A stretch of DNA of 64,000 nucleotides from Herbaspirillum aquaticum (GTDB lineage: Bacteria; Pseudomonadota; Gammaproteobacteria; Burkholderiales; Burkholderiaceae_D), in contig NZ_NJGV01000007.1 in assembly GCF_002213425.1 (NCBI RefSeq), positions 124,001 to 188,000 on the forward strand, read 5' to 3'. Below, in pieces: positions 25,487 to 33,546 of the stretch (within the stretch, counting starts at the first letter, position 1; each line of letters begins with the position of its first letter). Both the position numbers and the translations under genes were made by a program. The notes beneath the pieces are model-generated. The model was not told the origin of the DNA. It saw nothing but the letters and a program-made list of their open reading frames with translations, and ran no database searches.

Positions 25487-25986
25487 TGTCGTTTCCCTGG
25501 CAAGGTGCGTGCGCAAGCGCGCACTGCATTCCTTGCCCTGCTTCATGCGATCCATGGGCTGCCGGCCGGATGTGGCCAGCAGTGCCGTTCAATGCTTGCT
25601 GCCTGCGCGCACCTGGGCTTTGTCAAACTCAGGCGAGAGCGCGCGCGGCGACGGGATGACTGTCGCCCTGGTCAAAGAAATAGCGGGAAAAATCAATCAG
25701 CAGGAAGGCCAGCAGGGACCCGAACGCAGAGCAGCGATGCAGGGCACGGCGCGCACGCACGCTGGAGGCGGTGGCGGCGCAGCGCGCCTGCGCCCAGCCG
25801 GCCGGCGTCCTGCGGTTCACATGCGATGCTGTGCCTGGATGTGCCAATGGGATGTCTCCGTTGCCTGGAGCCGCCGGCAGGTGCCATGGCGGCTGGGTCT
25901 GTGCCGTCCGTTCTGCCCTGCGGCCTGCCCCGTCCCCGACGGTGGCATGGCACGTAGAAGCGACGTGACTTGTGTAATTGGCTGCG

Positions 25987-26028
25987 AGTCTATTGCAGCC
26001 GGATTTGTTTGGTCAAGTGGTAATACCA
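25987..26028 (-). promoter_or_regulatory. Promoter with FadR-type operator, towards dehydratase gene
   Basis: On the minus strand TTGACC (26016-26011) and TAGACT (25992-25987) have an 18-bp spacer. A perfect palindrome TGGTAATACCA (26018-26028), of the TGGT-N3-ACCA type bound by FadR/FCD GntR proteins, abuts the -35 box. The nearest candidate regulator is the GntR gene at 30789. Confidence 0.6.
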
Positions 26029-26165
26029 GATCGCGAGAAAGCTTTTTGTCAGCATGGTGCGGCTGGCTTTTTACGTCGCCGCTGCAACATGCAGTAAAAC
26101 ACACTGCCAGCCTGAAAGCCAGAGCCGGCAAGGGTTTGCGACGGGCTATTAATGTTGCATGGCAC

Positions 26166-26249
26166 CAAGGATGAATTTTTTTGATCCATTCGATTCATCC
26201 TTGACACTGCCTGGGTGATGTGAAATTCTAGCCTCCGCTGGTCAGACCA
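26166..26249 (+). promoter_or_regulatory. tct operon promoter with FadR-type operator and long inverted repeat
   Basis: TTGACA at 26201-26206 is a consensus -35; a weak -10 (AATTCT region, 26224-26229) follows at 17 bp. The perfect palindrome TGGTCAGACCA (26239-26249) sits at about +1, a classic repressor position. In addition CAAGGATGAAT (26166-26176) and ATTCATCCTTG (26193-26203) form an 11-bp perfect inverted repeat overlapping the -35 box, a possible second regulatory site. Confidence 0.6.
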
Positions 26250-26520
26250 CATGACCTCTGCGCGACTCATCCCAAAGCGGGGGCGCGGCCAGCAGCATGA
26301 TGCAGCGTCACCGGCCCGGTCCGGATTACAAGAACAAGCAGCAAGGCATGAGACCTGCGCAACAGAGACAACACAGGAGACCAGCGGGGGGATCCCTTCC
26401 GCATGGCCAATCACTCCGGCGCTCCCCGCAGGTCAGAGAAGCGGTAACGAAAGTCCTTTGCCAAAACGTTAGCCGCACCCCATTGCGCGCAATAAGCCGC
26501 AGACGACAACGGAGGAGACC

Positions 26521-27504
26521 ATGCAGTTGACCCGCAGAACCTTGTTCAAGACCATCCTGGCCGCCAGCGCGGCCTGCACCGTCCTGGCCGCCCCGGCGGC
26601 CTTTGCCGCCTGGCCCGAACGTCCGGTCACGCTGATCGTGCCCTGGGGCGCCGGCGGCGGTACCGATGCCACCGCCCGCATCATCGGCGCGTTGCTGGAG
26701 AAGGACCTGGGCCAGCCGGTCAACGTGGTCAATCGCACCGGCGGCAATGGTGCGGTGGGCCACCAGGCCATCGCCAGTGCCACGCCGGATGGCTACACCA
26801 TCGGCATCGCTACGGTGGAGATTTCGATGATGCACCACCAGGGCCTGACCAAGCTGACCCCGCGTGACCTCACGCCCCTGGCGCTGATGAACTTCGACCC
26901 GGCCGCGCTGACCGTGAGCAACGATTCGCCCTACAAGAACTTCGACGACCTGCTCAAGGCCATCAAGGCCAATCCCGGCAAGCTCAAGGCGTCCGGCACC
27001 GGGCAGGGTGGCATCTGGCACCTGGGCCTGGCCGGCATGTTGAGCGACCTCAAGGTGGCGCCCAATGCGGTGCGCTTCGTGCCCTCCAACGGCGCTGCGC
27101 CGGCCATGGTGGACCTGGCTGCGGGTGGGGTGGACATCGTCGCAGCCTCGCTGCCGGAAGCGCGTTCGCTGATCGACGCCGGCAAGGCCACGCCATTGGT
27201 GATCATGGCCAATGAGCCGGCGGCGCTCTATCCCAAGGTGCCCACGCTCAAGAGCCTGACCGGCAGCAGCTGGACCAATGGCGCCTGGCGCGGCATCGTC
27301 GGGCCCAAGGGCTTGCCGGCCGATGTGCAGGGCAAGCTCTCGGCCAGCCTCAAGAAGATCTACGACAGCAAGGAATACAAGGACTTCATGAGCGGGCGCG
27401 GCTTCGGTACCCAGTATGCCGATGCCGCCGAGTTCGGCAAGTTCATGGACAAGAGCGACGAGGACATGGGCGCCATCCTCAAGACCCTGGGCATGGCCCG
27501 GTAA
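26521..27504 (+). CDS. tctC: Tripartite tricarboxylate transporter binding protein (TctC family)
   Basis: This 327-residue periplasmic binding protein of the Bug/TctC family carries a Sec-type signal (MQLTRRTLFKTILAASAACT, cleavage likely after AFAA) and starts its mature part WPERPVTLIVPWGAGGGTD, the family hallmark. NVVNRTGGNGAVGHQAIA and GTGQGGIWHLGLAG are ligand-loop regions. It captures a carboxylate and hands it to the TctA-TctB membrane pair encoded next. GGAGGAGACC just before the ATG is a strong ribosome site. Tct ligands range widely among carboxylates; a hydroxy-acid is plausible given the Ldh2-type dehydrogenase in the operon. Confidence 0.92.
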   Translation: MQLTRRTLFKTILAASAACTVLAAPAAFAAWPERPVTLIVPWGAGGGTDATARIIGALLEKDLGQPVNVVNRTGGNGAVGHQAIASATPDGYTIGIATVEISMMHHQGLTKLTPRDLTPLALMNFDPAALTVSNDSPYKNFDDLLKAIKANPGKLKASGTGQGGIWHLGLAGMLSDLKVAPNAVRFVPSNGAAPAMVDLAAGGVDIVAASLPEARSLIDAGKATPLVIMANEPAALYPKVPTLKSLTGSSWTNGAWRGIVGPKGLPADVQGKLSASLKKIYDSKEYKDFMSGRGFGTQYADAAEFGKFMDKSDEDMGAILKTLGMAR

Positions 27505-27562
27505 ACAGCCGGAAGCAGGCTGCCGACAGGGCGGCTAACTGGCTGCCAACTGCCCTGGAGCG

Positions 27563-27589
27563 GGCGCATTGACGGCATGTCGATGCGCC
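27563..27589 (+). other. Intercistronic hairpin after tctC
   Basis: GGCGCAT (27563-27569) pairs with ATGCGCC (27583-27589), extended inward by GAC with GTC, in the 128-bp gap between tctC and tctB. It resembles the stabilising hairpins placed after binding-protein genes. Confidence 0.5.
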
Positions 27590-27632
27590 TGCCTTGCTCC
27601 CTTCACCGTGCTCTTCGTTTCGGGACCGTTCC

Positions 27633-28166
27633 ATGAAAATCAATGATGCCTTGTCCGGGCTGCTGATCGCTGTCCTTGCGGTGGTGCTCTGGATCGCTTC
27701 TTCCCGCCTGCCTGCGATGGGGCAGGATATCGGGCCCAATGTGTTTCCGCAGGCGCTGGCCGGCGGATTGATGATCTGCGCCGTGCTGCTGGTGTTGCGT
27801 GGCCTGCGCGGTTTGCAGCAGGCGCGGGCTGCGCGCAGTGCGCCCGGCTCGCGCATTGCCACCATCGGCGCCGATGACCAGGATGCGCGCTGGTTCACGC
27901 TGCCTGACTGGTTCCGCAGCGGGCGTGCGGTGTTGGCCTTCCTGCTGATTCCGCTGTCACTGGTGTTCTACATCCGGGTTTCGGAACCCCTGGGATTCCT
28001 GCCGACGGCCTTCGTGCTGCTGCTGGTGCTGTTCCTGACTTTCCGCACCCGCGTGATGGTGGCACTGCCGGTGGCCCTGGCCAGTGCGCTGCTGATCCAC
28101 ACCATCTTCTACAAACTGCTCAAGGTGCCCCTGCCCTGGGGCATCCTCACGCCCCTGGCCTGGTAA
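27633..28166 (+). CDS. tctB: Tripartite tricarboxylate transporter small membrane subunit (TctB family)
   Basis: This 177-residue integral membrane protein has four hydrophobic segments (about residues 7-25, 38-55, 95-113 and 120-150) separated by a central hydrophilic loop, as in TctB. The start MKINDALSGLLIAVLAVV follows an upstream in-frame start that lacks support. TctB is the small partner of the large permease TctA. It is placed between tctC and tctA with a 9-bp gap to tctA, the canonical order. Confidence 0.9.
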   Translation: MKINDALSGLLIAVLAVVLWIASSRLPAMGQDIGPNVFPQALAGGLMICAVLLVLRGLRGLQQARAARSAPGSRIATIGADDQDARWFTLPDWFRSGRAVLAFLLIPLSLVFYIRVSEPLGFLPTAFVLLLVLFLTFRTRVMVALPVALASALLIHTIFYKLLKVPLPWGILTPLAW

Positions 28167-28175
28167 GGAGACGAC

Positions 28176-29672
28176 ATGCTTGCCAACCTCTATGCCGCAC
28201 TGGCGATGGTGTTTGATCCCTACGTGCTGGCGGTGATCCTCGGTTCCTCCATCTTCGGCCTCTTCATGGGGGCGGTGCCCGGCCTGTCCGCGACCATGGC
28301 GGTAGCACTGCTGGTGCCGGTGACCTTCTTCATGCCGCCGGTACCGGCCATCGCGGCCATGGTCTCGGCTACGGCCATGGCGATCTTCTCGGGCGACATT
28401 CCCGGCTGCCTGCTGCGCATTCCCGGCACGCCCTCATCGGCTGCCTATACCGACGAAGCCTATGCCATGACCATGAAAGGGCAGGGCGAGATTGCGCTCG
28501 GCGCCAGCCTGGTGTTCTCGGTCATCGGCGGCTTGTTCGGTACCTTCGTGCTGATTTTCTCGGCACCGGCGCTGGCCGAGCTGGCGCTGAAATTCTCCTC
28601 CTTCGAATATTTCTGGCTGGTGCTGCTGGGCCTGACCTGCGCCATCTTCATCGCCTCCGACAATCCCTTGAAGGGCTTCGTCTCGCTGTTCCTGGGCATG
28701 TTCATCGCCTCCATCGGCATGGGCAACCCGGCCGGTGCGCCCCGCTTCACCTTCGACCAGCCCGACCTGCTGGGCGGGGTATCGCTGGTGCCGCTGATGG
28801 TCGGCATGTTCGCCATGTCCGAAGTGCTGCGCTTCGCGGTCTCGCGCGACTTCACCATGAAGGTCGCGGAAAGCCGCGTCGGCAACGTCTTCAAGGGCAT
28901 GTGGGGGCTGATGGTCAAGTATCCGAAATCGGTCTTGCGCGGCAGCGTCCTCGGGACCCTGGTCGGTGCGCTGCCCGGCGCGGGCGCTGACATCGCGGCC
29001 TGGATGTCCTATGCGATGAGCAAGAAGATGTCCAAGGAGCCCGAGAAATTCGGCACCGGCCATCCGGAAGGCATCGTCGAATCGGGCGCGGCCAACAATT
29101 CGGCGCTGGCCGGGGCCTGGATTCCGGCACTGGTGTTCGGCATCCCGGGGGATTCGATCACCGCCATCGTCATTGGCGTGCTCTACATGAAGAACCTCAA
29201 TCCGGGGCCGATGATCTTCGTCGACAACCCGGTGTCGATGTATGCCATCTTCCTGGTCTTCATCCTGGCCAACCTGCTGATGCTGCCGCTGGGCTTCTGG
29301 TGCATCAAGATGGCCAAGCGCATCCTCTCCATCCCGCGCGGCATCCTGATGCCCCTGATCCTGCTGTTCTGCGTGGTCGGCTCCTATGCGACCAACAACA
29401 GCGTCACCGACGTGGGCATCATGCTGGTGTTCGGCCTGCTGGCCTACGTGATGGAAGAGAACGGTTTCCCGGTGGCGCCGGCGGTATTGGGCGTGGTCCT
29501 GGGCGGGATGCTGGAAGAACATTTCGTGACCTCGATGATCAAGTCCGACGGCCAGTTCCTGGCCTTCTTCGAGCGCCCCATCGCCGGGACGCTGGGCGTG
29601 ATCACGCTGCTGCTGTGGTTGCTGCCGCTGGTGCTCAAGCTGGTGCGCAGGAAGCCGCTGGCCCTGGCCTGA
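28176..29672 (+). CDS. tctA: Tripartite tricarboxylate transporter large permease (TctA family)
   Basis: This 498-residue permease has about twelve hydrophobic segments. The family motif GLFMGAVPGLSATMAVALLV (residues 27-46) is followed later by a second, symmetrical GTLVGALPGAGADIAAWMSY, the duplicated substrate-binding loop of TctA. GIPGDSITAIVIGVLYM is also typical. It imports a carboxylate with a proton or sodium gradient and receives the ligand from the TctC protein. AAGGAGAC precedes the ATG. Confidence 0.94.
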   Translation: MLANLYAALAMVFDPYVLAVILGSSIFGLFMGAVPGLSATMAVALLVPVTFFMPPVPAIAAMVSATAMAIFSGDIPGCLLRIPGTPSSAAYTDEAYAMTMKGQGEIALGASLVFSVIGGLFGTFVLIFSAPALAELALKFSSFEYFWLVLLGLTCAIFIASDNPLKGFVSLFLGMFIASIGMGNPAGAPRFTFDQPDLLGGVSLVPLMVGMFAMSEVLRFAVSRDFTMKVAESRVGNVFKGMWGLMVKYPKSVLRGSVLGTLVGALPGAGADIAAWMSYAMSKKMSKEPEKFGTGHPEGIVESGAANNSALAGAWIPALVFGIPGDSITAIVIGVLYMKNLNPGPMIFVDNPVSMYAIFLVFILANLLMLPLGFWCIKMAKRILSIPRGILMPLILLFCVVGSYATNNSVTDVGIMLVFGLLAYVMEENGFPVAPAVLGVVLGGMLEEHFVTSMIKSDGQFLAFFERPIAGTLGVITLLLWLLPLVLKLVRRKPLALA

Positions 29673-29718
29673 GGTGAAAAGAATTCAATCGATGATTCAA
29701 GCAAGGAAAGGTGCTTCC

Positions 29719-30780
29719 ATGGCAATGCCCGAACGTTTCTCCGCTGACGCCCTGCGTCAGTTCGGCTCCACCCTGTTGCAGCGCGCAGGCCTCGAGGCCG
29801 ACAAGGCCGACAGCGTCGCCGCCACCCTGGTCGACGGCGACCTGCTGGGCCACGACACGCATGGCCTGGCCCTGCTGGCCCCCTACGTCAAGGAACTGGA
29901 AAAGGGCAGCATGGCCAAGAGCGGCCAGCCCGAGGTGCTCTCGGAGCGTGCCGCCGCGCTGGCCTGGGATGGCCGCCGCCTGCCCGGCCCCTGGCTGGTG
30001 CACCAGGGCATCGATGCCTTGATCCCCAAGGCGCGCGACTATGGCACCGCTTCACTGACCATTCACCACAGCCATCACATCGCCTGCCTGGCCGCCTATC
30101 TGCTGCGTGCCACGCAAGAGGGCTTCATGATGATCCTGGCCAGCTCGGACCCGGCAGTGCAGAGCGTGGCGCCCTTTGGTGGGACGCAGGCGGTGTTTAC
30201 GCCCAATCCGATTGCGGCCGGCATTCCCACTTCCGGCACGCCCTTCCTGGTCGACATCTCGGCCTCCATCACCACCAACGGCATGAGCAACCGCCTGCAC
30301 AAGGCCGGCAAGCAGTTCGAGGAAGAATGGCTCATCGATGGCGCCGGCCATCCCAGCCGCGACCCGGCTGTGCTCGCGGCCACGCCACCGGGCACCATCC
30401 TGCCGTTGGGCGGGCTCTCGGCAGGGCACAAGGGCTTCGGCCTGGCGGTGCTGATCGAGGCGCTGACCGGCGGCCTGTCCGGTTTCGGGCGCGCCGATCC
30501 GGCAGCGGGCTGGGGGGCGACGGTGTTCATGTCGCTCTATGATCCCTCGGCCTTCGGCGGCGAGCAGGACTTCAAGCGCCAGATGGATCACATCGCCCAG
30601 GCCTGCCGCAGCAATCCTCCGCGCCCCGGCGTGGGCCAGGTGCGCATGCCCGGCGACCGTGGCATGCAGCGCCGCGCCGAGCAGCTGGCGCAAGGCGTGG
30701 CCTTGCACCCGACCATTGCGCCCATGCTGCGCGAGGCCGGTGCCGCCTACGATCTGGAGTTTCCCGCGACCCTCGGCTGA
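29719..30780 (+). CDS. Ldh2/malate-lactate dehydrogenase family oxidoreductase
   Basis: This 353-residue NAD(P)-dependent enzyme belongs to the Ldh2 (YlbC/MdhII) family, which oxidises (S)-malate, lactate, ureidoglycolate or related 2-hydroxy acids and does not have a Rossmann fold. HDTHGLALL near residue 52, the catalytic His region IHHSHHIACLAAY near 115, GTQAVFTPNPIA and GLSAGHKGFGLAVLIEALTGGLSG fit. AAGGAAAGG precedes the ATG at 29719. It lies 46 bp after tctA and 8 bp before the FadR-type regulator, so it probably acts on the imported carboxylate. Confidence 0.9.
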   Translation: MAMPERFSADALRQFGSTLLQRAGLEADKADSVAATLVDGDLLGHDTHGLALLAPYVKELEKGSMAKSGQPEVLSERAAALAWDGRRLPGPWLVHQGIDALIPKARDYGTASLTIHHSHHIACLAAYLLRATQEGFMMILASSDPAVQSVAPFGGTQAVFTPNPIAAGIPTSGTPFLVDISASITTNGMSNRLHKAGKQFEEEWLIDGAGHPSRDPAVLAATPPGTILPLGGLSAGHKGFGLAVLIEALTGGLSGFGRADPAAGWGATVFMSLYDPSAFGGEQDFKRQMDHIAQACRSNPPRPGVGQVRMPGDRGMQRRAEQLAQGVALHPTIAPMLREAGAAYDLEFPATLG

Positions 30781-30788
30781 GGACCACC

Positions 30789-31562
30789 ATGCCCATCGAA
30801 GCGATCGAACCGCAGCGCTTGTACCGGCAGATCAGCGACCAGTTGCGCAAGCTGATCGTGGAAGGGGAATTCGCCGTCGGCTCACGCCTGCCGTCCGAGC
30901 GTGAACTGTCGGTGCAGCTGGGAGTGAGCCGGCCTTCGCTGCGCGAAGCGCTCATCGCGCTGGAGGTGGAGGGCTATATCGAAGTACGCATGGGCTCGGG
31001 CATCTATGTCTGCGCGCCGCCCATGCAGCGTGAACTGCGGCACGACCTGTCGGGCGAGGAAGGACCACTGGAACTGCTGCGTGCGCGCGAAATGATCGAA
31101 GGCGAAGTGGCCTATGCCGCCGTCCAGCATGGCAGCAAGCAGCAGATTGCCGCCGTGGAGGAAGCCTATGCCCTCATGATCGCGCATACGGAGGCGGGCA
31201 TCGATCCGCTGGAAGCCGACCGCCTCTTCCACATCCGCCTGGCCGAAGCCACCGGCAACAGCGTGCTGGTCGGACTGGTGACGCAGCTCTTCGATGCCCG
31301 CCTGGGGCCGCTGTTCGAGCGCCTGCACAGCCACTTCGACGGCACCCGCGTGTGGCAGGAAGCCATCGAGGAACACGGCCTCATCATGCAGGCGCTGCGC
31401 GAACGCAATCCCGAGCAGGCGCGTGCAGCCATGCGGCGACACATGGATATCGCCTTCACGCGCTACAGCGCAAACCTGATCCGGGAATACGGCAACCGCC
31501 AGCAACAGGAGAGCGCGCCGCGCAAACGGCCCGCCCGCAAGACGTCGCTTCAGTTGAAGTAG
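30789..31562 (+). CDS. FadR/GntR-family transcriptional regulator (FCD domain)
   Basis: This 257-residue regulator has an N-terminal winged helix (YRQISDQLRKLIVEGEFAVG, LPSERELSVQLGVSRPSLRE) and a C-terminal all-helical FCD ligand domain (about residues 90-230) with metal-binding-type Asp and His residues (EADRLFHIRLAEATGN, EHGLIMQALRERN, RRHMDIAF). It is the last gene of the tct operon. The two FadR-type palindromes at 26018 and 26239 are its obvious candidate sites, giving autoregulation and control of the divergent dehydratase gene. The 3' end overlaps the convergent NlpC/P60 gene by 13 bp. Confidence 0.92.
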   Translation: MPIEAIEPQRLYRQISDQLRKLIVEGEFAVGSRLPSERELSVQLGVSRPSLREALIALEVEGYIEVRMGSGIYVCAPPMQRELRHDLSGEEGPLELLRAREMIEGEVAYAAVQHGSKQQIAAVEEAYALMIAHTEAGIDPLEADRLFHIRLAEATGNSVLVGLVTQLFDARLGPLFERLHSHFDGTRVWQEAIEEHGLIMQALRERNPEQARAAMRRHMDIAFTRYSANLIREYGNRQQQESAPRKRPARKTSLQLK

Positions 31563-32107
31563 GTGCGCGCCATTTCGAAGCGGCGCGAGAAATAGGGATT
31601 GTCCATGCGCGTGATGTGCACCTTGCCATTGGTGGAGGGCGCATGCACGAAGCGGCCATCGCCGAGATAGATGCCCACGTGCGAGAAGGGACGGTTCTGG
31701 GTATTGAAGAACACCAGGTCGCCCGCGCGCAATTGGGAAGGATCGATCTGGCGGCCCTGGCGGGCGATATCGGCGGCACTGCCAGCGATGCGGTAATTGG
31801 CGGCCTGGCCGAAGATGTAGCTGACCATGCCGCTGCAATCGAGGCCGGCCGACGGATTCTTGCCGCCGAAGCGGTAGCCGGTATCGATCAGCGAGAGCGC
31901 ATAGAGCGCCACTTCATTGCCATTGTCGGTGGCCGGCAGCGCCGGTGCCTGCGATTGCGGGGCACCGGGCAGCCGGGCGATGGGGGGCGCGGTCGGCGTC
32001 GTGCCGCAGGCGGCCAGCACCAGTGCCGCACACACTGCGGCCAGTGCCGACCGGGAAGAGGGTACAGCGGCCCCGTGCGTCAATGCCATCCTTGCGCGCC
32101 CCGTCAT
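31550..32107 (-). CDS. NlpC/P60-family lipoprotein, probable murein hydrolase
   Basis: This 185-residue protein has a signal with lipobox (LAAVCAALVLAAC) and an NlpC/P60 cysteine-peptidase domain. Catalytic residues are Cys in AGLDCSGMVSY, His in RPFSHVGIYLG and a third polar residue in FVHAPSTNG. Such enzymes cut D-glutamyl-diaminopimelate bonds in peptidoglycan or trim peptide stems in the periplasm. Either MTGRARM or the ATG opening MALTHGAA could be the start. It lies 3 bp after argD, so it is probably expressed from the argD transcript, an odd functional pairing. Confidence 0.88.
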   Translation of the reverse strand: MTGRARMALTHGAAVPSSRSALAAVCAALVLAACGTTPTAPPIARLPGAPQSQAPALPATDNGNEVALYALSLIDTGYRFGGKNPSAGLDCSGMVSYIFGQAANYRIAGSAADIARQGRQIDPSQLRAGDLVFFNTQNRPFSHVGIYLGDGRFVHAPSTNGKVHITRMDNPYFSRRFEMARTYFN

Positions 32108-32110
32108 CGC

Positions 32111-33313
32111 TTACTTCCCGATCTTGGCCAGGACGTCTTCCAGCATGGAGAACATCTGGTCGATCTCTTCCTTGGTCACGTTCAGGGCCGGCATGAAGCG
32201 CAGCAGGTTGGGGCGCGGCGAGTTCAGCAGCAGGCCCACCGGTTCCAGGTTGCGTGCGGCTTCGACGATCTGCGGGCCGATGTCGCGACCCAGTTGCAGG
32301 GCGCGCAGCAGGCCTTCGCCACGCTCGCCTTCAAAGCCATACTTCTCGGAGATTTCCAGGGAACGCTGGCGCAGGTACTGGCCGCGCTCGCGCACCGATT
32401 CCATGAAGCCGGGTCTCAACAGTTCCTTGATCACGGCCACGCCCACGGCGGTCATCAGCGGGTTGCCGTTGTAGGTGCCGCCCTGTTCGCCGGCTTCGAA
32501 GCAGGCGATTTCTTCACGCGCCAGCAGGGCGGCCAGCGGCACGCCGCCGCCGATGCCCTTGGCCAGGGTCATGATGTCCGGTTCGATGCCGGAGTGCTGG
32601 TAGGCGAACAGCTGGCCGGTGCGGCCCATGCCGGCCTGGACTTCATCGACGATCAACAGCAGGTTCTTTTCCTTGGTCAGGCGGCGCAGGCCTTGCATGA
32701 ATTCCTTGGTCGCCGGGATGACGCCGCCTTCGCCCTGTACCGGCTCCAGCATGACGGCCACGGTGTGGCTGCCGATCAGCGCTTCGACGCTGGCCAGGTC
32801 GTTCAGGATGGCCTTGGGGAAGCCCGGCACCTGCGGGGCGAACATGGTATCCCAGCCATCCTTGCCGCTGGCCGACATGGTGGCCAGGGTGCGGCCGTGG
32901 AAGCTGTGCTTGAAGGTGATGATCTCGAAGCGCGAGGAGCCATCGGCGGCCGGGTTCTTCTTGCCCCACTTGCGGGCCAGCTTGATGGCGCCTTCGTTGG
33001 CTTCGGCACCGCTGTTGGCGAAGAACACGCGGTCGAACACCGAGTTGGCCGTCAGCAGCTCGGCCAGTTCCATCGAGGGCGCGTTGTAGAAGGCCGGCGA
33101 CGGGTTGATCAGCTTCTTGCTCTGGGCGTTGAGCGCGTCGGCGATACATTGCGGCGAATGGCCCAGGGTGTTCACCGCCCAGCCTTGCAGGTAGTCGAGA
33201 TAGCGCTTGCCGTTATGGTCGGTCAGCCACATGCCGTGGCCTTCCGTGAAGACCAGCTCGGGGCGGTTGGTGACATACATCAGCTTGTTGGTGTCGGACT
33301 GGTTCAATTGCAT
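32111..33313 (-). CDS. argD: Acetylornithine transaminase (class III aminotransferase)
   Basis: This 400-residue PLP enzyme converts N-acetylglutamate semialdehyde to N-acetylornithine in arginine synthesis and may also act in lysine synthesis. Features are [51 protein letters not shown] and the PLP lysine in [14 protein letters not shown]. The start [12 protein letters not shown] has a GCAGGAGCC ribosome site. No other arg gene is adjacent. The transcript appears to begin about 225 nt upstream at a promoter that first reads through a short leader ORF and a terminator, suggesting attenuation. Other class III enzymes (GabT, AstC) are alternatives, but the sequence fits ArgD best. Confidence 0.9.
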   Translation of the reverse strand: MQLNQSDTNKLMYVTNRPELVFTEGHGMWLTDHNGKRYLDYLQGWAVNTLGHSPQCIADALNAQSKKLINPSPAFYNAPSMELAELLTANSVFDRVFFANSGAEANEGAIKLARKWGKKNPAADGSSRFEIITFKHSFHGRTLATMSASGKDGWDTMFAPQVPGFPKAILNDLASVEALIGSHTVAVMLEPVQGEGGVIPATKEFMQGLRRLTKEKNLLLIVDEVQAGMGRTGQLFAYQHSGIEPDIMTLAKGIGGGVPLAALLAREEIACFEAGEQGGTYNGNPLMTAVGVAVIKELLRPGFMESVRERGQYLRQRSLEISEKYGFEGERGEGLLRALQLGRDIGPQIVEAARNLEPVGLLLNSPRPNLLRFMPALNVTKEEIDQMFSMLEDVLAKIGK

Positions 33314-33423
33314 CGAGAGGCTCCTGCAAGAATAGGGTGGTTGGGAGGGTGGTGCAGACCGTTGCTGACACATGAGCACTAAGCGCTAGGCGGCAGGCGC
33401 ACGACAGACCCAAAATGGCGAAT

Positions 33424-33452
33424 AAAAAAAAGCCACAGGGTTTGCCTGTGGC
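33424..33452 (-). terminator. Intrinsic terminator inside the argD leader
   Basis: Read on the minus strand, GCCACAGG (33452-33445) pairs with CCTGTGGC (33439-33432), followed directly by eight T residues (33431-33424). It lies about 110 nt upstream of argD and downstream of the leader ORF, where an attenuator should be. The loop side GCAAACC (33445-33439) is complementary to GGTTTGC in the leader ORF (33491-33485), a possible antiterminator. Confidence 0.8.
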
Positions 33453-33470
33453 TTCGCGATTCGTTTCACT

Positions 33471-33539
33471 TCACGCGCGCAGCAGCAAACCTTTCTCAGG
33501 TTGGCTGCGGCGTCGTAAGAATGTGGCGTTGGCGATCAT
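33471..33539 (-). CDS. Candidate 22-codon leader peptide upstream of argD
   Basis: The ORF reads MIANATFLRRRSQPEKG and then LLLRA before TGA. It has three consecutive Arg codons (CGA CGC CGC, residues 9-11) and a fourth Arg near the end. The ATG lies 7 nt after the -10 box, so the message would be leaderless or nearly so; no ribosome site precedes it. Two codons after the Arg run a CAACC...GGTTTG hairpin begins, then the terminator. A ribosome stalled at the Arg codons would cover CAACC and free GGTTTGC. This is the layout of amino-acid attenuation, but it is a prediction only. Confidence 0.5.
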   Translation of the reverse strand: MIANATFLRRRSQPEKGLLLRA

Positions 33540-33546
33540 GCGGTGA

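Larger units (their letters stand above)
25487..26520. other. 1-kb divergent control region, dehydratase / tct operon
   Basis: No supported gene lies in these 1034 bp. Open frames exist on both strands, but they lack ribosome sites, family features and in most cases ATG starts. The part from about 25950 to 26240 is AT-rich and holds two promoter-operator modules, listed separately. The rest would be long 5' leaders, roughly 490 nt for the dehydratase gene and 285 nt for the tct operon; I see no known riboswitch in either. A GGAGGAG-type ribosome site directly precedes the tctC start. Confidence 0.55.

Noticed and set aside
23651-25957. Very long open frame on the plus strand opposite the dehydratase gene
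   Set aside because: It mirrors a well-supported GC-rich gene on the other strand; composition is Ala/Gly/Arg/His-rich with no domain. The same applies to 31352-33382 (opposite argD), 40153-41802 (opposite the antiporter) and 14496-16295 (opposite the GMC dehydrogenase).
25410-26174. 254-codon plus-strand frame across the region upstream of the dehydratase gene
   Set aside because: Partly antisense to the dehydratase gene, no ribosome site, low-complexity translation and no family resemblance. A minus-strand frame at 25629-25847 was rejected for similar reasons (TTG start, no ribosome site).
33424-33452. Simple terminator of the ferredoxin-type reductase gene
   Set aside because: It lies about 280 bp after that stop and downstream of a clear promoter and short ORF, so an attenuator (or a short RNA of about 115 nt) explains it better. 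The simpler view is not fully excluded.
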